Under the pieces are notes generated by a model that saw nothing but the letters and a program-made list of their open reading frames with translations, was not told where the DNA came from and made no database searches. From an uncultured Bacteroidales bacterium (GTDB lineage Bacteria > Bacteroidota > Bacteroidia > Bacteroidales > FEN-979), in contig CAIQUS010000173.1 in NCBI GenBank assembly GCA_903875045.1, forward strand, positions 1 to 64,000: DNA of 64,000 nt, given 5' to 3'. Below are positions 26,491 through 34,924 of this stretch, piece after piece; within the stretch, counting starts at the first letter, position 1, and every line of letters begins with the position of its first letter. The translations under genes were made by a program, and so were the position numbers.

Positions 26491-28359
26491 ATGAATAAAT
26501 ATGACATTGTAGTTGTTGGAGCCGGCCACGCAGGATGTGAAGCCGCCGCGGCCGCAGCAAATATGGGCTCTAAGGTTTTATTGATCACCATGAACATGAT
26601 GAACATGGCCCAGATGTCATGTAATCCTTCAATGGGTGGTATCGCCAAAGGTCAAATTGTTCGTGAAATTGATGCTTTAGGAGGGTATTCCGGAATTGTT
26701 ACTGATAAAACCATGATCCAGTTCCGGATGCTTAACAGATCCAAAGGACCTGCCATGTGGAGTCCCAGGGCACAAAATGACAGGGTGCTGTTTTCAATAG
26801 AGTGGAGGAATATGTTAGAAAAAACTGCAAATGTTGATTTCTGGCAAGATTCTGTTGTTGATATCCTGGTTAAACAGGGAAAAATTGTGGGGGTAAAAAC
26901 TGGTTTAGGTATTGATTTTAAATGTAAATCTATTATTCTTGCAAACGGCACTTTTTTAAATGGGTTAATCCACATTGGTGAAAAAAAGTTTTCCGGAGGA
27001 AGGATGGGGGATCGGGCATCGAGAAACCTGACTGAAAAATTGGTAGATTTTGGTTTTAAATCCAACAGGATGAAGACCGGCACACCGGTTAGGGTTGATG
27101 GCAGAACCCTGAATTTTAACAAAATGGTAGAACAACCGGGAGATGTTATTCCTGGTAAATTTTCATACATTAAAACGCCCGAATTGCGGGCTCAGCGAAG
27201 TTGCTGGCTTACCTATACAAGCAGTGAGGTCCATGAAATCCTGAGGACAGGATTTGATAAATCACCGATGTTTTCTGGTAGAATACTAGGCAGAGGACCA
27301 CGGTATTGTCCCTCTATTGAAGATAAAATTGATCGGTTTTCAACAAAAGAGCGTCATCAATTGTTCATTGAGCCTGAAGGGTGGGACACAGTTGAATTCT
27401 ATGTCAATGGATTTTCATCCTCCCTGCCGGAAGATATACAGTTCAAAGCGCTGAGAAAGGTGAAAGGTTTTGAAAAAGCAAAATTTTTCAGGCCGGGTTA
27501 TGCCATAGAATATGACTATTTTCCACCTGATCAATTGAATTTTTCATTGGAGACAAAGGTGGTTGAAAACCTATATTTTGCAGGGCAAATTAATGGTACG
27601 ACGGGATATGAAGAAGCAGCTGCGCAAGGTTTGATGGCTGGCATTAATGCTCATTTAAAAATACGGAATGAAAAGGAGTTCATTCTGAACAGGTCTGAAG
27701 CCTACATAGGGGTGTTAATAGATGATCTGATTACGAAAGGAACGGAAGAGCCTTACCGGATGTTCACCTCCAGAGCAGAATACCGTTTATTGTTGCGGCA
27801 GGATAATGCCGATCAACGTTTGACCAGGCTTTCAAATGAACTTGGCCTTGCTTCCAAACAACGACTCGATCTGGTGGTTGAAAAGTATGTTAAAGTGAAT
27901 AGTCTTGTTGATTATCTGAAATCAATTAGCTTGCAACCGGACGATATAAATGGTCTTTTATCAGAGAAAGATACACCGCCAATCGCACAAAAACAAAAAG
28001 CTGCGACCATTTTATTACGCCCTCAATTGTTTTTACCTGATATGATTGATCACATTGAATCCATTAAGAAGATGGCAGATGACAGCAATTGGCTTTATAG
28101 TGATATTATTGAAGAGGCTGAATTGATCATAAAGTATGAAAGTTATATTGATAAAGAGAAAGAATTAGTAGAGAAATTTTCAAAATTGGAAACGATGAGT
28201 TTGTCTGCTGATTTCGATTATTCAAAGTTGGTATCGTTGTCGCATGAAGCCAGAGAGAAGTTGGACCGCATCAAACCCCGGACTATTGGTCAAGCTTCGC
28301 GAATCAGCGGGGTCTCTCCGGCAGATATTGCGGTACTGATTGTTTACCTTGGTCGTTAA
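26491..28359 (+). CDS. mnmG: tRNA uridine-5-carboxymethylaminomethyl modification enzyme MnmG (GidA)
   Basis: An FAD enzyme that, with MnmE, installs the cmnm5 group on wobble uridine 34 of several tRNAs. 622 residues from the ATG at 26491; an in-frame extension to 26458 runs through the parS-like site and is rejected. The Rossmann motif VVVGAGHAGCEAA lies at the N-terminus, followed by CNPSMGGIAKG, then TGYEEAAAQGLMAG near residue 370 and the helical C-terminus with SRISGVSPADIAVL. In many bacteria mnmG sits near the chromosome origin, consistent with its flanking parS sites. Confidence 0.97.
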   Translation: MNKYDIVVVGAGHAGCEAAAAAANMGSKVLLITMNMMNMAQMSCNPSMGGIAKGQIVREIDALGGYSGIVTDKTMIQFRMLNRSKGPAMWSPRAQNDRVLFSIEWRNMLEKTANVDFWQDSVVDILVKQGKIVGVKTGLGIDFKCKSIILANGTFLNGLIHIGEKKFSGGRMGDRASRNLTEKLVDFGFKSNRMKTGTPVRVDGRTLNFNKMVEQPGDVIPGKFSYIKTPELRAQRSCWLTYTSSEVHEILRTGFDKSPMFSGRILGRGPRYCPSIEDKIDRFSTKERHQLFIEPEGWDTVEFYVNGFSSSLPEDIQFKALRKVKGFEKAKFFRPGYAIEYDYFPPDQLNFSLETKVVENLYFAGQINGTTGYEEAAAQGLMAGINAHLKIRNEKEFILNRSEAYIGVLIDDLITKGTEEPYRMFTSRAEYRLLLRQDNADQRLTRLSNELGLASKQRLDLVVEKYVKVNSLVDYLKSISLQPDDINGLLSEKDTPPIAQKQKAATILLRPQLFLPDMIDHIESIKKMADDSNWLYSDIIEEAELIIKYESYIDKEKELVEKFSKLETMSLSADFDYSKLVSLSHEAREKLDRIKPRTIGQASRISGVSPADIAVLIVYLGR

Positions 28360-28375
28360 TGTTCCACGTGAAACT
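28360..28375. promoter_or_regulatory. parS-like centromere site downstream of mnmG
   Basis: TGTTCCACGTGAAACT begins at the base after the mnmG stop and matches parS consensus TGTTCCACGTGAAACA at 15 of 16 positions. It is inverted relative to the upstream copy, so mnmG is bracketed by an inverted pair about 1.9 kb apart. It is 8 bases before the next ATG. Confidence 0.85.
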
Positions 28376-28383
28376 TATAAAGA

Positions 28384-29277
28384 ATGGCAGAGAAAATATC
28401 CCAATGTCCCGTATGTAAAGCCACTGATTTTTCTGGTTTTCTTGAAATCAATGACTATTTTTTAACGAAAGAAAACTTTGCGATTCAAAAATGCGATGGC
28501 TGTGGATTCAAATTTATCAATCCCAGGCCTTCCAAATCGGAGATTGACCGATATTATCAATCGGATGAGTATATTTCACACGATGCAAAAAGAGTAAACC
28601 TTATCAGTCGTATTTATAAATTAGCAAGAGTTTTTTCTATACAGAAAAAGTTTAAGGTAGTTAGTTCATATACAAAAACCGGAAAAATTCTTGATATTGG
28701 ATGCGGGACGGGAGAGTTTCTACGGTATTGCAAGTCGAAAGGCTTTGATGTGATGGGTGTGGAGCCGAACGATAAAGCCAGAGTGTATGCACAGCAGAGG
28801 AATAAAATCCAAACAACTGCCGTCCTTCCTGAATTGAAAGAATATCAAGGATCATTTAGTTGTATTACCTTATGGCATGTACTGGAACATGTGCACGACC
28901 TGAACGATACGATAGAAAAGATAAAAAGTCTTTTAAAACCGGAAGGTGTTTTAATAATAGCGGTGCCAAACTGCAATTCGTGGGATGCAAATAAATATGG
29001 CAAATTTTGGGCAGCCTACGATGTACCCAGGCATCTCTATCATTTTACCGAAACCACATTGAAGAGATTATTTTCAGAGCATGCATTTGTGGTCAGGAAT
29101 GTTCTCCCTCAGAAACTCGATGCATATTATGTTAGCATGTTGAGTGAAAAATACCTGACAGGAGGAAGTAATTATTTTAAGGCTTTGTTTTTTGGTTTCT
29201 GGTCAAATTTTCAAGCCAGGAAGACAGGTGTTGGGCATTCTAGCCAAATTTTCATCCTTTCAGTTAAAAAGGCTTAA
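28384..29277 (+). CDS. Class I SAM-dependent methyltransferase with N-terminal zinc ribbon
   Basis: 297 residues. The N-terminus has paired cysteines (CPVC near residue 8, CDGCG near residue 37) forming a likely zinc ribbon. The Rossmann methyltransferase domain follows: motif I ILDIGCGTGEF near residue 103, then VEPNDKA, and LWHVLEHVHDL near residue 165, as in the Methyltransf_23 group. Such proteins often methylate sugars, lipids or small molecules; the substrate is not evident. Its promoter region overlaps the second parS-like site. Confidence 0.82.
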   Translation: MAEKISQCPVCKATDFSGFLEINDYFLTKENFAIQKCDGCGFKFINPRPSKSEIDRYYQSDEYISHDAKRVNLISRIYKLARVFSIQKKFKVVSSYTKTGKILDIGCGTGEFLRYCKSKGFDVMGVEPNDKARVYAQQRNKIQTTAVLPELKEYQGSFSCITLWHVLEHVHDLNDTIEKIKSLLKPEGVLIIAVPNCNSWDANKYGKFWAAYDVPRHLYHFTETTLKRLFSEHAFVVRNVLPQKLDAYYVSMLSEKYLTGGSNYFKALFFGFWSNFQARKTGVGHSSQIFILSVKKA

Positions 29278-29301
29278 TTTTAGCCCCTGTATTGAACGCA
29301 A

Positions 29302-29324
29302 GAGGTGTTTTGATAAAACACCTC
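29302..29324. terminator. Perfect inverted repeat after the methyltransferase gene
   Basis: GAGGTGTTTT, a 3-base loop and AAAACACCTC form a 10-bp stem 25 bases after the methyltransferase stop. No clear T-run follows, so it could be a weak terminator, an mRNA-stabilising hairpin or a protein-binding site. Confidence 0.5.
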
Positions 29325-29395
29325 GCCAGGGCTTCGAAATGCGTTTATAGGCAGCCTGAATGGGTTCGCTCATTGTGTTGTAAATCTGTAACTTA

Positions 29396-32300
29396 GTGAA
29401 ATTACATCTAAAAGGGAGCAGTTTTTGGGGATTTTCCTGTTTTTTGCTGGCAATTTTGCTCTGTCTTTCAATTTACGGTGTGCGTCTTGTTTCTAATCAT
29501 AAAAATAGTCCTGAAAATATTTCATCAGCGTTTCAAAAAAAAATCGATGTGGCGGAATCAGAATTGATAAGCCGGATTGATTTATTGAGCAGAGATTTTT
29601 CCGCATCCACAACAAAAGCGATCCGGGCGAAAAGTGAGTATTCAGATAACGGGAGGGATGAAAGCAGTATTTCGCTTTTTGTGTATAAAGGGGACTCGCT
29701 GATTTTTTGGAATGACAACAAAGTTGTTCTTCCTGCCAACATGGAAAAATCACCGGTAAGGAATAATTTTGCTTTGCACCTTAAAAATGGATGGTATGTT
29801 TTCCATGCAAGAAAAAAAGATCCCTACAATTTTTTAGGATGTTACCTGATCAAATCAGAGTACCCTTTTCAGAATGAGTTTATCAAAAATCAATTTTCAT
29901 CCGGGTTTAATCTTCCGGGCACTGTTGCAGTTGAAGGGAGGAAGGGTTTTTATCCGGTTTACGCGGTCGACAAAACCTTCTTGTTCAGCCTGAATTTCGA
30001 CAAATTCAAGACAGAGTCGGATCCTTTTACCATTTTGATTTTTTTCTTATTTATCGGGGCATCCCTCTTTTTCATTTATTTTCTTTTCTACTTGTTTTTA
30101 CAAGTGACCTGGTTTAATAACAAGGATAACCTGAAGGTTGTTGCTTTTTGCCTGACACTGGTTTTATTACGGGTACTTCTGATTTATTTAAAGTTTCCTG
30201 CCGAAATGTTTCAGTCTGAACTATTCAGTCCGGCATGGTATTCCTCCTCCTCCTTTATGCCATCGATGGGGGATTTTATTTTGAATGCCATGCTCCTGCT
30301 CATCATATCACTGGTGGTTTACAAAAAGGCATCCATCCATCTCTTTCCCCGGGTAATGCATTGGTCAAAACATCTTGGCCTGAATACATTGTTATTGATT
30401 TTACTTCTTGGTTTCTTCCAACTTGTTGGATACCTGGTAGCCGATCTTGTACAAAATTCAGCGTTATCCTTGAATTTGCAGAATATTTCAGGATTAACAT
30501 TTGAGAGTGGATATGGCCTTTTCATCGTTGCGGCCTTGCTATTTTCCTTATGGCTGATTGCGGCAAAAGTATTCGATTTTGTTTTTTCAATACCAGGACA
30601 GTCCAGATGGTTTGCATTGTCGGCCATCCTGGCGGGATGTGTTTATACCCTGATTTGCACGTTAGCCGTTTCGCACACAAATCTCTCTGTTACCCTGTTT
30701 TTCGAAATATATGTCGCGGCCTGCTGGTATTTAACAAGAAAAGAGCAAAGAGCGTTATCGGTGCAGAACCTGTTATTTTTTCTCTGTTTTTTCTCTGTTT
30801 TTGCAACAGTTTTGCTGAACCGGTCCAATCGAATAAAAGAGATGGAAAAGTTGAACCTCATGGCAGGCAAATTGGTCATGCAGCGAAATCCTGTCACCGA
30901 GGTACTTTATGAACAGGCAGCGCGTAAACTTCATGCAGATTCGGTCGTTAATCAGTGGATTCTCCCAGTGGCCTTTGGAAAAAAATTCAGCCAGGATAGT
31001 ATGGTCAGCTATCTGAAATCTAAATATTTTAGCGATTATTGGAAGAAATACCAGATACAGATCACCTGTTGCGAGCCAATGAAAGAATTACGTATTCAGC
31101 CACAGGGGTATCTTGTCAATTGTAATAGCTATTTTCGGGGGATCATCAGCAACTATGGAAAGGCAACAATCCTCCCGAACCTGTTTTTTTTAGACTATGG
31201 TTCAGGCAAGGAATACTACATAGGGATTATTTCACAACATGATTTTGAAACCCGTTCCGAAGCGGAGCCGGCTATTTTTATCGAATTTAATTTAAGGAAT
31301 GCATCGCAGGATCCTGGTTATCCGGTTTTGCTGATGGAAAAAACCAGGATAGACCTTCCTGGTGTGTCAGATTATTCCTATGGGTTGTATCAAAGCGGAA
31401 AACTTATCCGGGCGGTTGGAACCAATAGTTATAAAATGGAATTGGAACAATACAAAGGTTTTTCTATTTCAAAACCGTCATTTTCTGAGGACGGGATGAT
31501 CTATTTTCAATACCAGGTCAGTGTCACGGATACATTGCTCATCAGTAAAAAGGAAGAGAATTTTCTGTCGTTGGCGACACCATTTTCTTACCTCTTTCTT
31601 TTGTTTTCCACTCTGGCCATCCTTATTGCCGGAGTAATTCATTTTCCGAAGAATTTAAAACCCTTTCCGGCGACTTTGCGAAACAGGCTCCATTTCTCAT
31701 TAATCGGAATCCTGGTTCTGACACTGGTTGCCATCGGCATTGTTCAGGTGATCAATATTATCCAGATTAATTCAAAAAAGAACATTGATAATTTACACGA
31801 CAGGGCAAATTCTGTTCTGGTTGAAGTGCAGCATAAATACGGGCAGTTGTCAACAATGCAGGAGGTTGGCAGGGATGATCTGGAAGATTTCCTGATCAAA
31901 TTATCAAATGTTTTCTTTACTGATATAAATATTTATGGTGTAAACGGAAGGCTGATCTCCTCGAGCCGGCCACAAATATTTGAAGAAGGTTTGTTATCAG
32001 AGCGTATGAATGCCAAAGCATACTACAAAATAGCGCTGGAAAAATTTTCAATTTTCATACACCATGAGTCAATAGGGAGCATGCAATTCAATTCGGCTTA
32101 CCTGCCTTTTTTTAATGAGCAGGATCAGTTGCTGGGATTTGTGAATCTTCCCTATTTTGCCAAGCAGGATGAGTCGAAGAAAGAGATTTCTACGTTTCTT
32201 GTTACCTTTCTCAATGTTTATATCCTGTTAATATTGTTTGGCGTATTTGTAACGGTTTTGATCTCGAATTATATAACCGCGCCATTGGCCATGCTTGCCG

Positions 32301-33136
32301 GAAAAATATCGCAATTCCGGCTTGGGATGATTAACGAGAAGATCAACTGGAAGACAAACGATGAAATTGGGCAATTGGTTTCCCAGTACAACCGGATGAT
32401 CGATGAATTGGGCAAGAGTGCAGAAATGCTTGCGCGGTCGGAACGGGAAAGTGCATGGAGGGAGATGGCAAGGCAGGTGGCGCACGAAATAAAAAACCCG
32501 CTTACCCCTATGAAATTAAGTGTGCAGTATCTCGAAAAAGCCTGGAAAGATAAAGCGCCCGATTGGGACCAGCGCCTTGCCCGTTTCACAAAAACCCTGG
32601 TTGAACAGATAGATGCACTATCTGTAATTGCCACCGATTTTTCCGATTTTGCAAAAATGCAAACGGTCGTATATGTCAAGATTAACCTGGAGGAGGTCAT
32701 CCGGTTTGTGTTATCTTTATATGAGGATACGACACGAATTCAATATGAGTTTAAAACTGAAGTTGCTGAACCTTCCATCCTTGGTGACAGGTCGCAGGTC
32801 ATCCGGATGTTTACCAACCTTTTAAATAATGCAGTGCAGGCCATTGATGTTCATCAGGAGGGGAAGATCCTGATCCATTTAACAAGGGAACTGCACCAGA
32901 TCATTGTAATTGTTGCGGATAACGGTTGTGGTATTCCTCCCGAACAGAAGGAGCGGATATTTCAGCCTGAATTTACGACTAAAACAGGAGGAATGGGGCT
33001 TGGCCTTGCCATTGTAAAGGGCATTGCAGAGGGCATGAACGGAACCATTTCATTTACATCAGAGGAACAAAAGGGAACGTCATTTATACTTAATTTTCCG
33101 GAATATGGGAAACAAATCTCAGTGCAGACAAAATAG
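29396..33136 (+). CDS. Very large membrane sensor histidine kinase with HAMP domain (NtrY-like layout)
   Basis: 1246 residues from a GTG start. It has an N-terminal helix, an extracytoplasmic segment (about 35-205), a cluster of helices (about 210-490), a second sensory segment, another helix near 750, then a helix near 945, HAMP (about 965-1015), the HisKA dimerisation helix with phospho-acceptor His1030 in VAHEIKNPLTP, and HATPase (NLLNNAVQAI, DNGCGIPPEQ, GMGLGLAIVKG). No receiver domain or response-regulator neighbour is present, so the partner is elsewhere. The next gene starts inside its last 32 bases. Confidence 0.85.
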   Translation: MKLHLKGSSFWGFSCFLLAILLCLSIYGVRLVSNHKNSPENISSAFQKKIDVAESELISRIDLLSRDFSASTTKAIRAKSEYSDNGRDESSISLFVYKGDSLIFWNDNKVVLPANMEKSPVRNNFALHLKNGWYVFHARKKDPYNFLGCYLIKSEYPFQNEFIKNQFSSGFNLPGTVAVEGRKGFYPVYAVDKTFLFSLNFDKFKTESDPFTILIFFLFIGASLFFIYFLFYLFLQVTWFNNKDNLKVVAFCLTLVLLRVLLIYLKFPAEMFQSELFSPAWYSSSSFMPSMGDFILNAMLLLIISLVVYKKASIHLFPRVMHWSKHLGLNTLLLILLLGFFQLVGYLVADLVQNSALSLNLQNISGLTFESGYGLFIVAALLFSLWLIAAKVFDFVFSIPGQSRWFALSAILAGCVYTLICTLAVSHTNLSVTLFFEIYVAACWYLTRKEQRALSVQNLLFFLCFFSVFATVLLNRSNRIKEMEKLNLMAGKLVMQRNPVTEVLYEQAARKLHADSVVNQWILPVAFGKKFSQDSMVSYLKSKYFSDYWKKYQIQITCCEPMKELRIQPQGYLVNCNSYFRGIISNYGKATILPNLFFLDYGSGKEYYIGIISQHDFETRSEAEPAIFIEFNLRNASQDPGYPVLLMEKTRIDLPGVSDYSYGLYQSGKLIRAVGTNSYKMELEQYKGFSISKPSFSEDGMIYFQYQVSVTDTLLISKKEENFLSLATPFSYLFLLFSTLAILIAGVIHFPKNLKPFPATLRNRLHFSLIGILVLTLVAIGIVQVINIIQINSKKNIDNLHDRANSVLVEVQHKYGQLSTMQEVGRDDLEDFLIKLSNVFFTDINIYGVNGRLISSSRPQIFEEGLLSERMNAKAYYKIALEKFSIFIHHESIGSMQFNSAYLPFFNEQDQLLGFVNLPYFAKQDESKKEISTFLVTFLNVYILLILFGVFVTVLISNYITAPLAMLAGKISQFRLGMINEKINWKTNDEIGQLVSQYNRMIDELGKSAEMLARSERESAWREMARQVAHEIKNPLTPMKLSVQYLEKAWKDKAPDWDQRLARFTKTLVEQIDALSVIATDFSDFAKMQTVVYVKINLEEVIRFVLSLYEDTTRIQYEFKTEVAEPSILGDRSQVIRMFTNLLNNAVQAIDVHQEGKILIHLTRELHQIIVIVADNGCGIPPEQKERIFQPEFTTKTGGMGLGLAIVKGIAEGMNGTISFTSEEQKGTSFILNFPEYGKQISVQTK

Positions 33137-33605
33137 AAGAGTTGGTTTATTGACATTATTTTTACTGGTAGTTATTTTTGTAGGATCAGGTTGCAGCAGG
33201 AAGGAAAGCATGGAATTATATCATCGGTTTCCTGATAAAACCTGGGCGAGATTCAATTTGCTCAGTTTTGAATTACCGGTAAAAGAGGCCAGATTGTACA
33301 ATATCTACCTGTTCGCACGGTTCTCAACCGATTACCAATACGAAACGCTTGATTTCAATATGGTTATGAATACAGAAGCAGGAGAGGAACGGATAAATGA
33401 ATATCAAATGGCAGTGAAATCGAAATCGGGTGCGTTTTGTATTGAATGCAGCAGGGATTCCTGTCAGGGAACGATATTATTGAAACGGGAAATCAATCTG
33501 GCCAAGCCGGGAATCCTGAAAATCGAAATAGAAAATCTGACGCCCCGTTTAACTACCGCAGGAATCATGGGCATTGGCATCAAATTGGTCCCTTCAGGAA
33601 AGTAG
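33105..33605 (+). CDS. gldH: GldH-like lipoprotein (gliding / T9SS-associated)
   Basis: A 166-residue lipoprotein with signal helix and lipobox VGSGC (Cys near residue 30). The mature start ELYHRFPDKTW and the phrases LYNIYLFARFSTDYQY and GIMGIGIKLV fit the GldH family, accessory lipoproteins of Bacteroidota gliding. It overlaps the kinase gene by 32 bases and therefore depends on its transcript, and converges with 12 bases of overlap on the riboflavin kinase gene. The family call is by pattern memory and is moderate. Confidence 0.62.
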   Translation: MGNKSQCRQNRRVGLLTLFLLVVIFVGSGCSRKESMELYHRFPDKTWARFNLLSFELPVKEARLYNIYLFARFSTDYQYETLDFNMVMNTEAGEERINEYQMAVKSKSGAFCIECSRDSCQGTILLKREINLAKPGILKIEIENLTPRLTTAGIMGIGIKLVPSGK

Positions 33606-33974
33606 ACGCAGAGCTTCTTGTTTATCAAGGTGAATTTGCGCAACCAATTGGTCGAGATTGTCGAATTTCTTTTCATCGCGGATCCGATGAAAAAAATAAA
33701 CGACCAGGGATTTTCCATAGAGGTCACCTGAAAAATCAAATAAATTAACTTCCACTGTTAATTTTTTGCCATCGATGGTAGGACGGATGCCGGCATTTGC
33801 CATGCCTTTATATACGATTTGTTCTGATTCTACTTTTACAGCGTAAACGCCATGGGCCAGTAAAAAAGGATTATTTTTTAGTAATTCAAGGTTGGCAGTA
33901 GGAAAACCAAGGGTTCGGCCAAGGTGGTTTCCTTCCACCACCTTCGCACGGATCCAATAAACTGAATGCATCAA
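33594..33974 (-). CDS. Stand-alone riboflavin kinase domain protein
   Basis: Only 126 residues, equal to the C-terminal riboflavin kinase half of bifunctional RibF. GNHLGRTLGFPTANL is the flavokinase ATP-binding signature, NAGIRPTI and VEVNLFDF follow, and the catalytic Glu lies in the latter. Its N-terminus is a complete start (VYWIRAKVVEGNHLG) and the sequence upstream is the end of another gene, so no FAD synthetase half was lost here by frameshift. It would make FMN but not FAD. It lies 20 bases after the last respiratory gene on the same strand and is probably cotranscribed. Confidence 0.85.
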   Translation of the reverse strand: MMHSVYWIRAKVVEGNHLGRTLGFPTANLELLKNNPFLLAHGVYAVKVESEQIVYKGMANAGIRPTIDGKKLTVEVNLFDFSGDLYGKSLVVYFFHRIRDEKKFDNLDQLVAQIHLDKQEALRLLS

Positions 33975-33994
33975 CTTGCTGGCCTTTCCTTTGG

Positions 33995-34894
33995 TTAAAA
34001 GAGGGGTTTATCCTTTTTACTGAGACGTTTGATCATTACGAGTTCATATACGGCATACATGTAATGGGCCCACACACCTGCGAGCATAACCAGAAGGGTG
34101 ATGATCATCCATAACGGGGCGATCGGTGTCCACAGCTCACGTGAGGGTACTTCTGCCTTATAATATTGCTTATGAACGCCCCAATTTATTACATTTTTTC
34201 CCTGAACAAATCCAAATTTATCGTGTTCTTCAATTTTTGCAATCACCACGAGATTTCCGAGGGTATCTCCAACAATTTCTTTTGGAAATTCAAGGGTTCC
34301 CGTTCCGGTTTCATCCAGAGAAATTTCACCTATTTTCAGCAAGCTGAAAAGCCGGGGAATATAGATTAAAACAGTTTCCTTTGGAATGGCCACATCTTCA
34401 CCTTTTTCGTTTTTCTGCGTGGCAGTTACTTTTAGTATACGAAGAGAGTCCTCAATGCTGAAGAACAACCTGATTTTCGCCGGTTTTGCACTGGAGGTTG
34501 CCTCCGCTGCCGGATATTTATCATTGCCTGTGAATTTTGCCATATAGGAGACCATTCCATCTTTATCTGTTGGCAAGAGCGCTGAGGGAAAACTTAATAA
34601 TGCGCTGCCTTCCTGATTGGTTTTCGCTGTGCCTAAGATAGTGGTAGTGGTGCCATTTGAAGCAGTAAATTCTACCACGGCATTTTCCAGCGCCAGCGTC
34701 ATATCTCCTCTTTTGATGGTAAGGGTTGCCGACAGATTGACCGAGTCGGTACTACACAAATAGTTCAAGGCCATGCGTGATTCAGCCGGCGCAGCAGCAG
34801 AATCCGTTTTTTCTTCCGCAAATGAATTCAACGGCTGAATGGCCATAAAGCTTATGGTGATCAGAAATATCAAAAACGCGACAACTCTTTTCAT
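33995..34894 (-). CDS. Exported membrane-anchored Ig-like protein of the respiratory operon (unrecognised family)
   Basis: 299 residues: signal peptide (1-26, ending SFAEE), two beta-rich Ig-like domains facing the periplasm (about 40-135 and 140-235), and one C-terminal membrane helix (about 255-280) with a short basic tail, VMIKRLSKKDK. No cysteines, heme motifs or catalytic residues stand out. It lies 30 bases downstream of the NrfD gene in the same operon, so an assembly, docking or structural role in that complex is the simplest inference. Confidence 0.6.
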   Translation of the reverse strand: MKRVVAFLIFLITISFMAIQPLNSFAEEKTDSAAAPAESRMALNYLCSTDSVNLSATLTIKRGDMTLALENAVVEFTASNGTTTTILGTAKTNQEGSALLSFPSALLPTDKDGMVSYMAKFTGNDKYPAAEATSSAKPAKIRLFFSIEDSLRILKVTATQKNEKGEDVAIPKETVLIYIPRLFSLLKIGEISLDETGTGTLEFPKEIVGDTLGNLVVIAKIEEHDKFGFVQGKNVINWGVHKQYYKAEVPSRELWTPIAPLWMIITLLVMLAGVWAHYMYAVYELVMIKRLSKKDKPLF

Positions 34895-34924
34895 AAGGAT
34901 AGATTGAGTAATTCCGGTGAAAAA

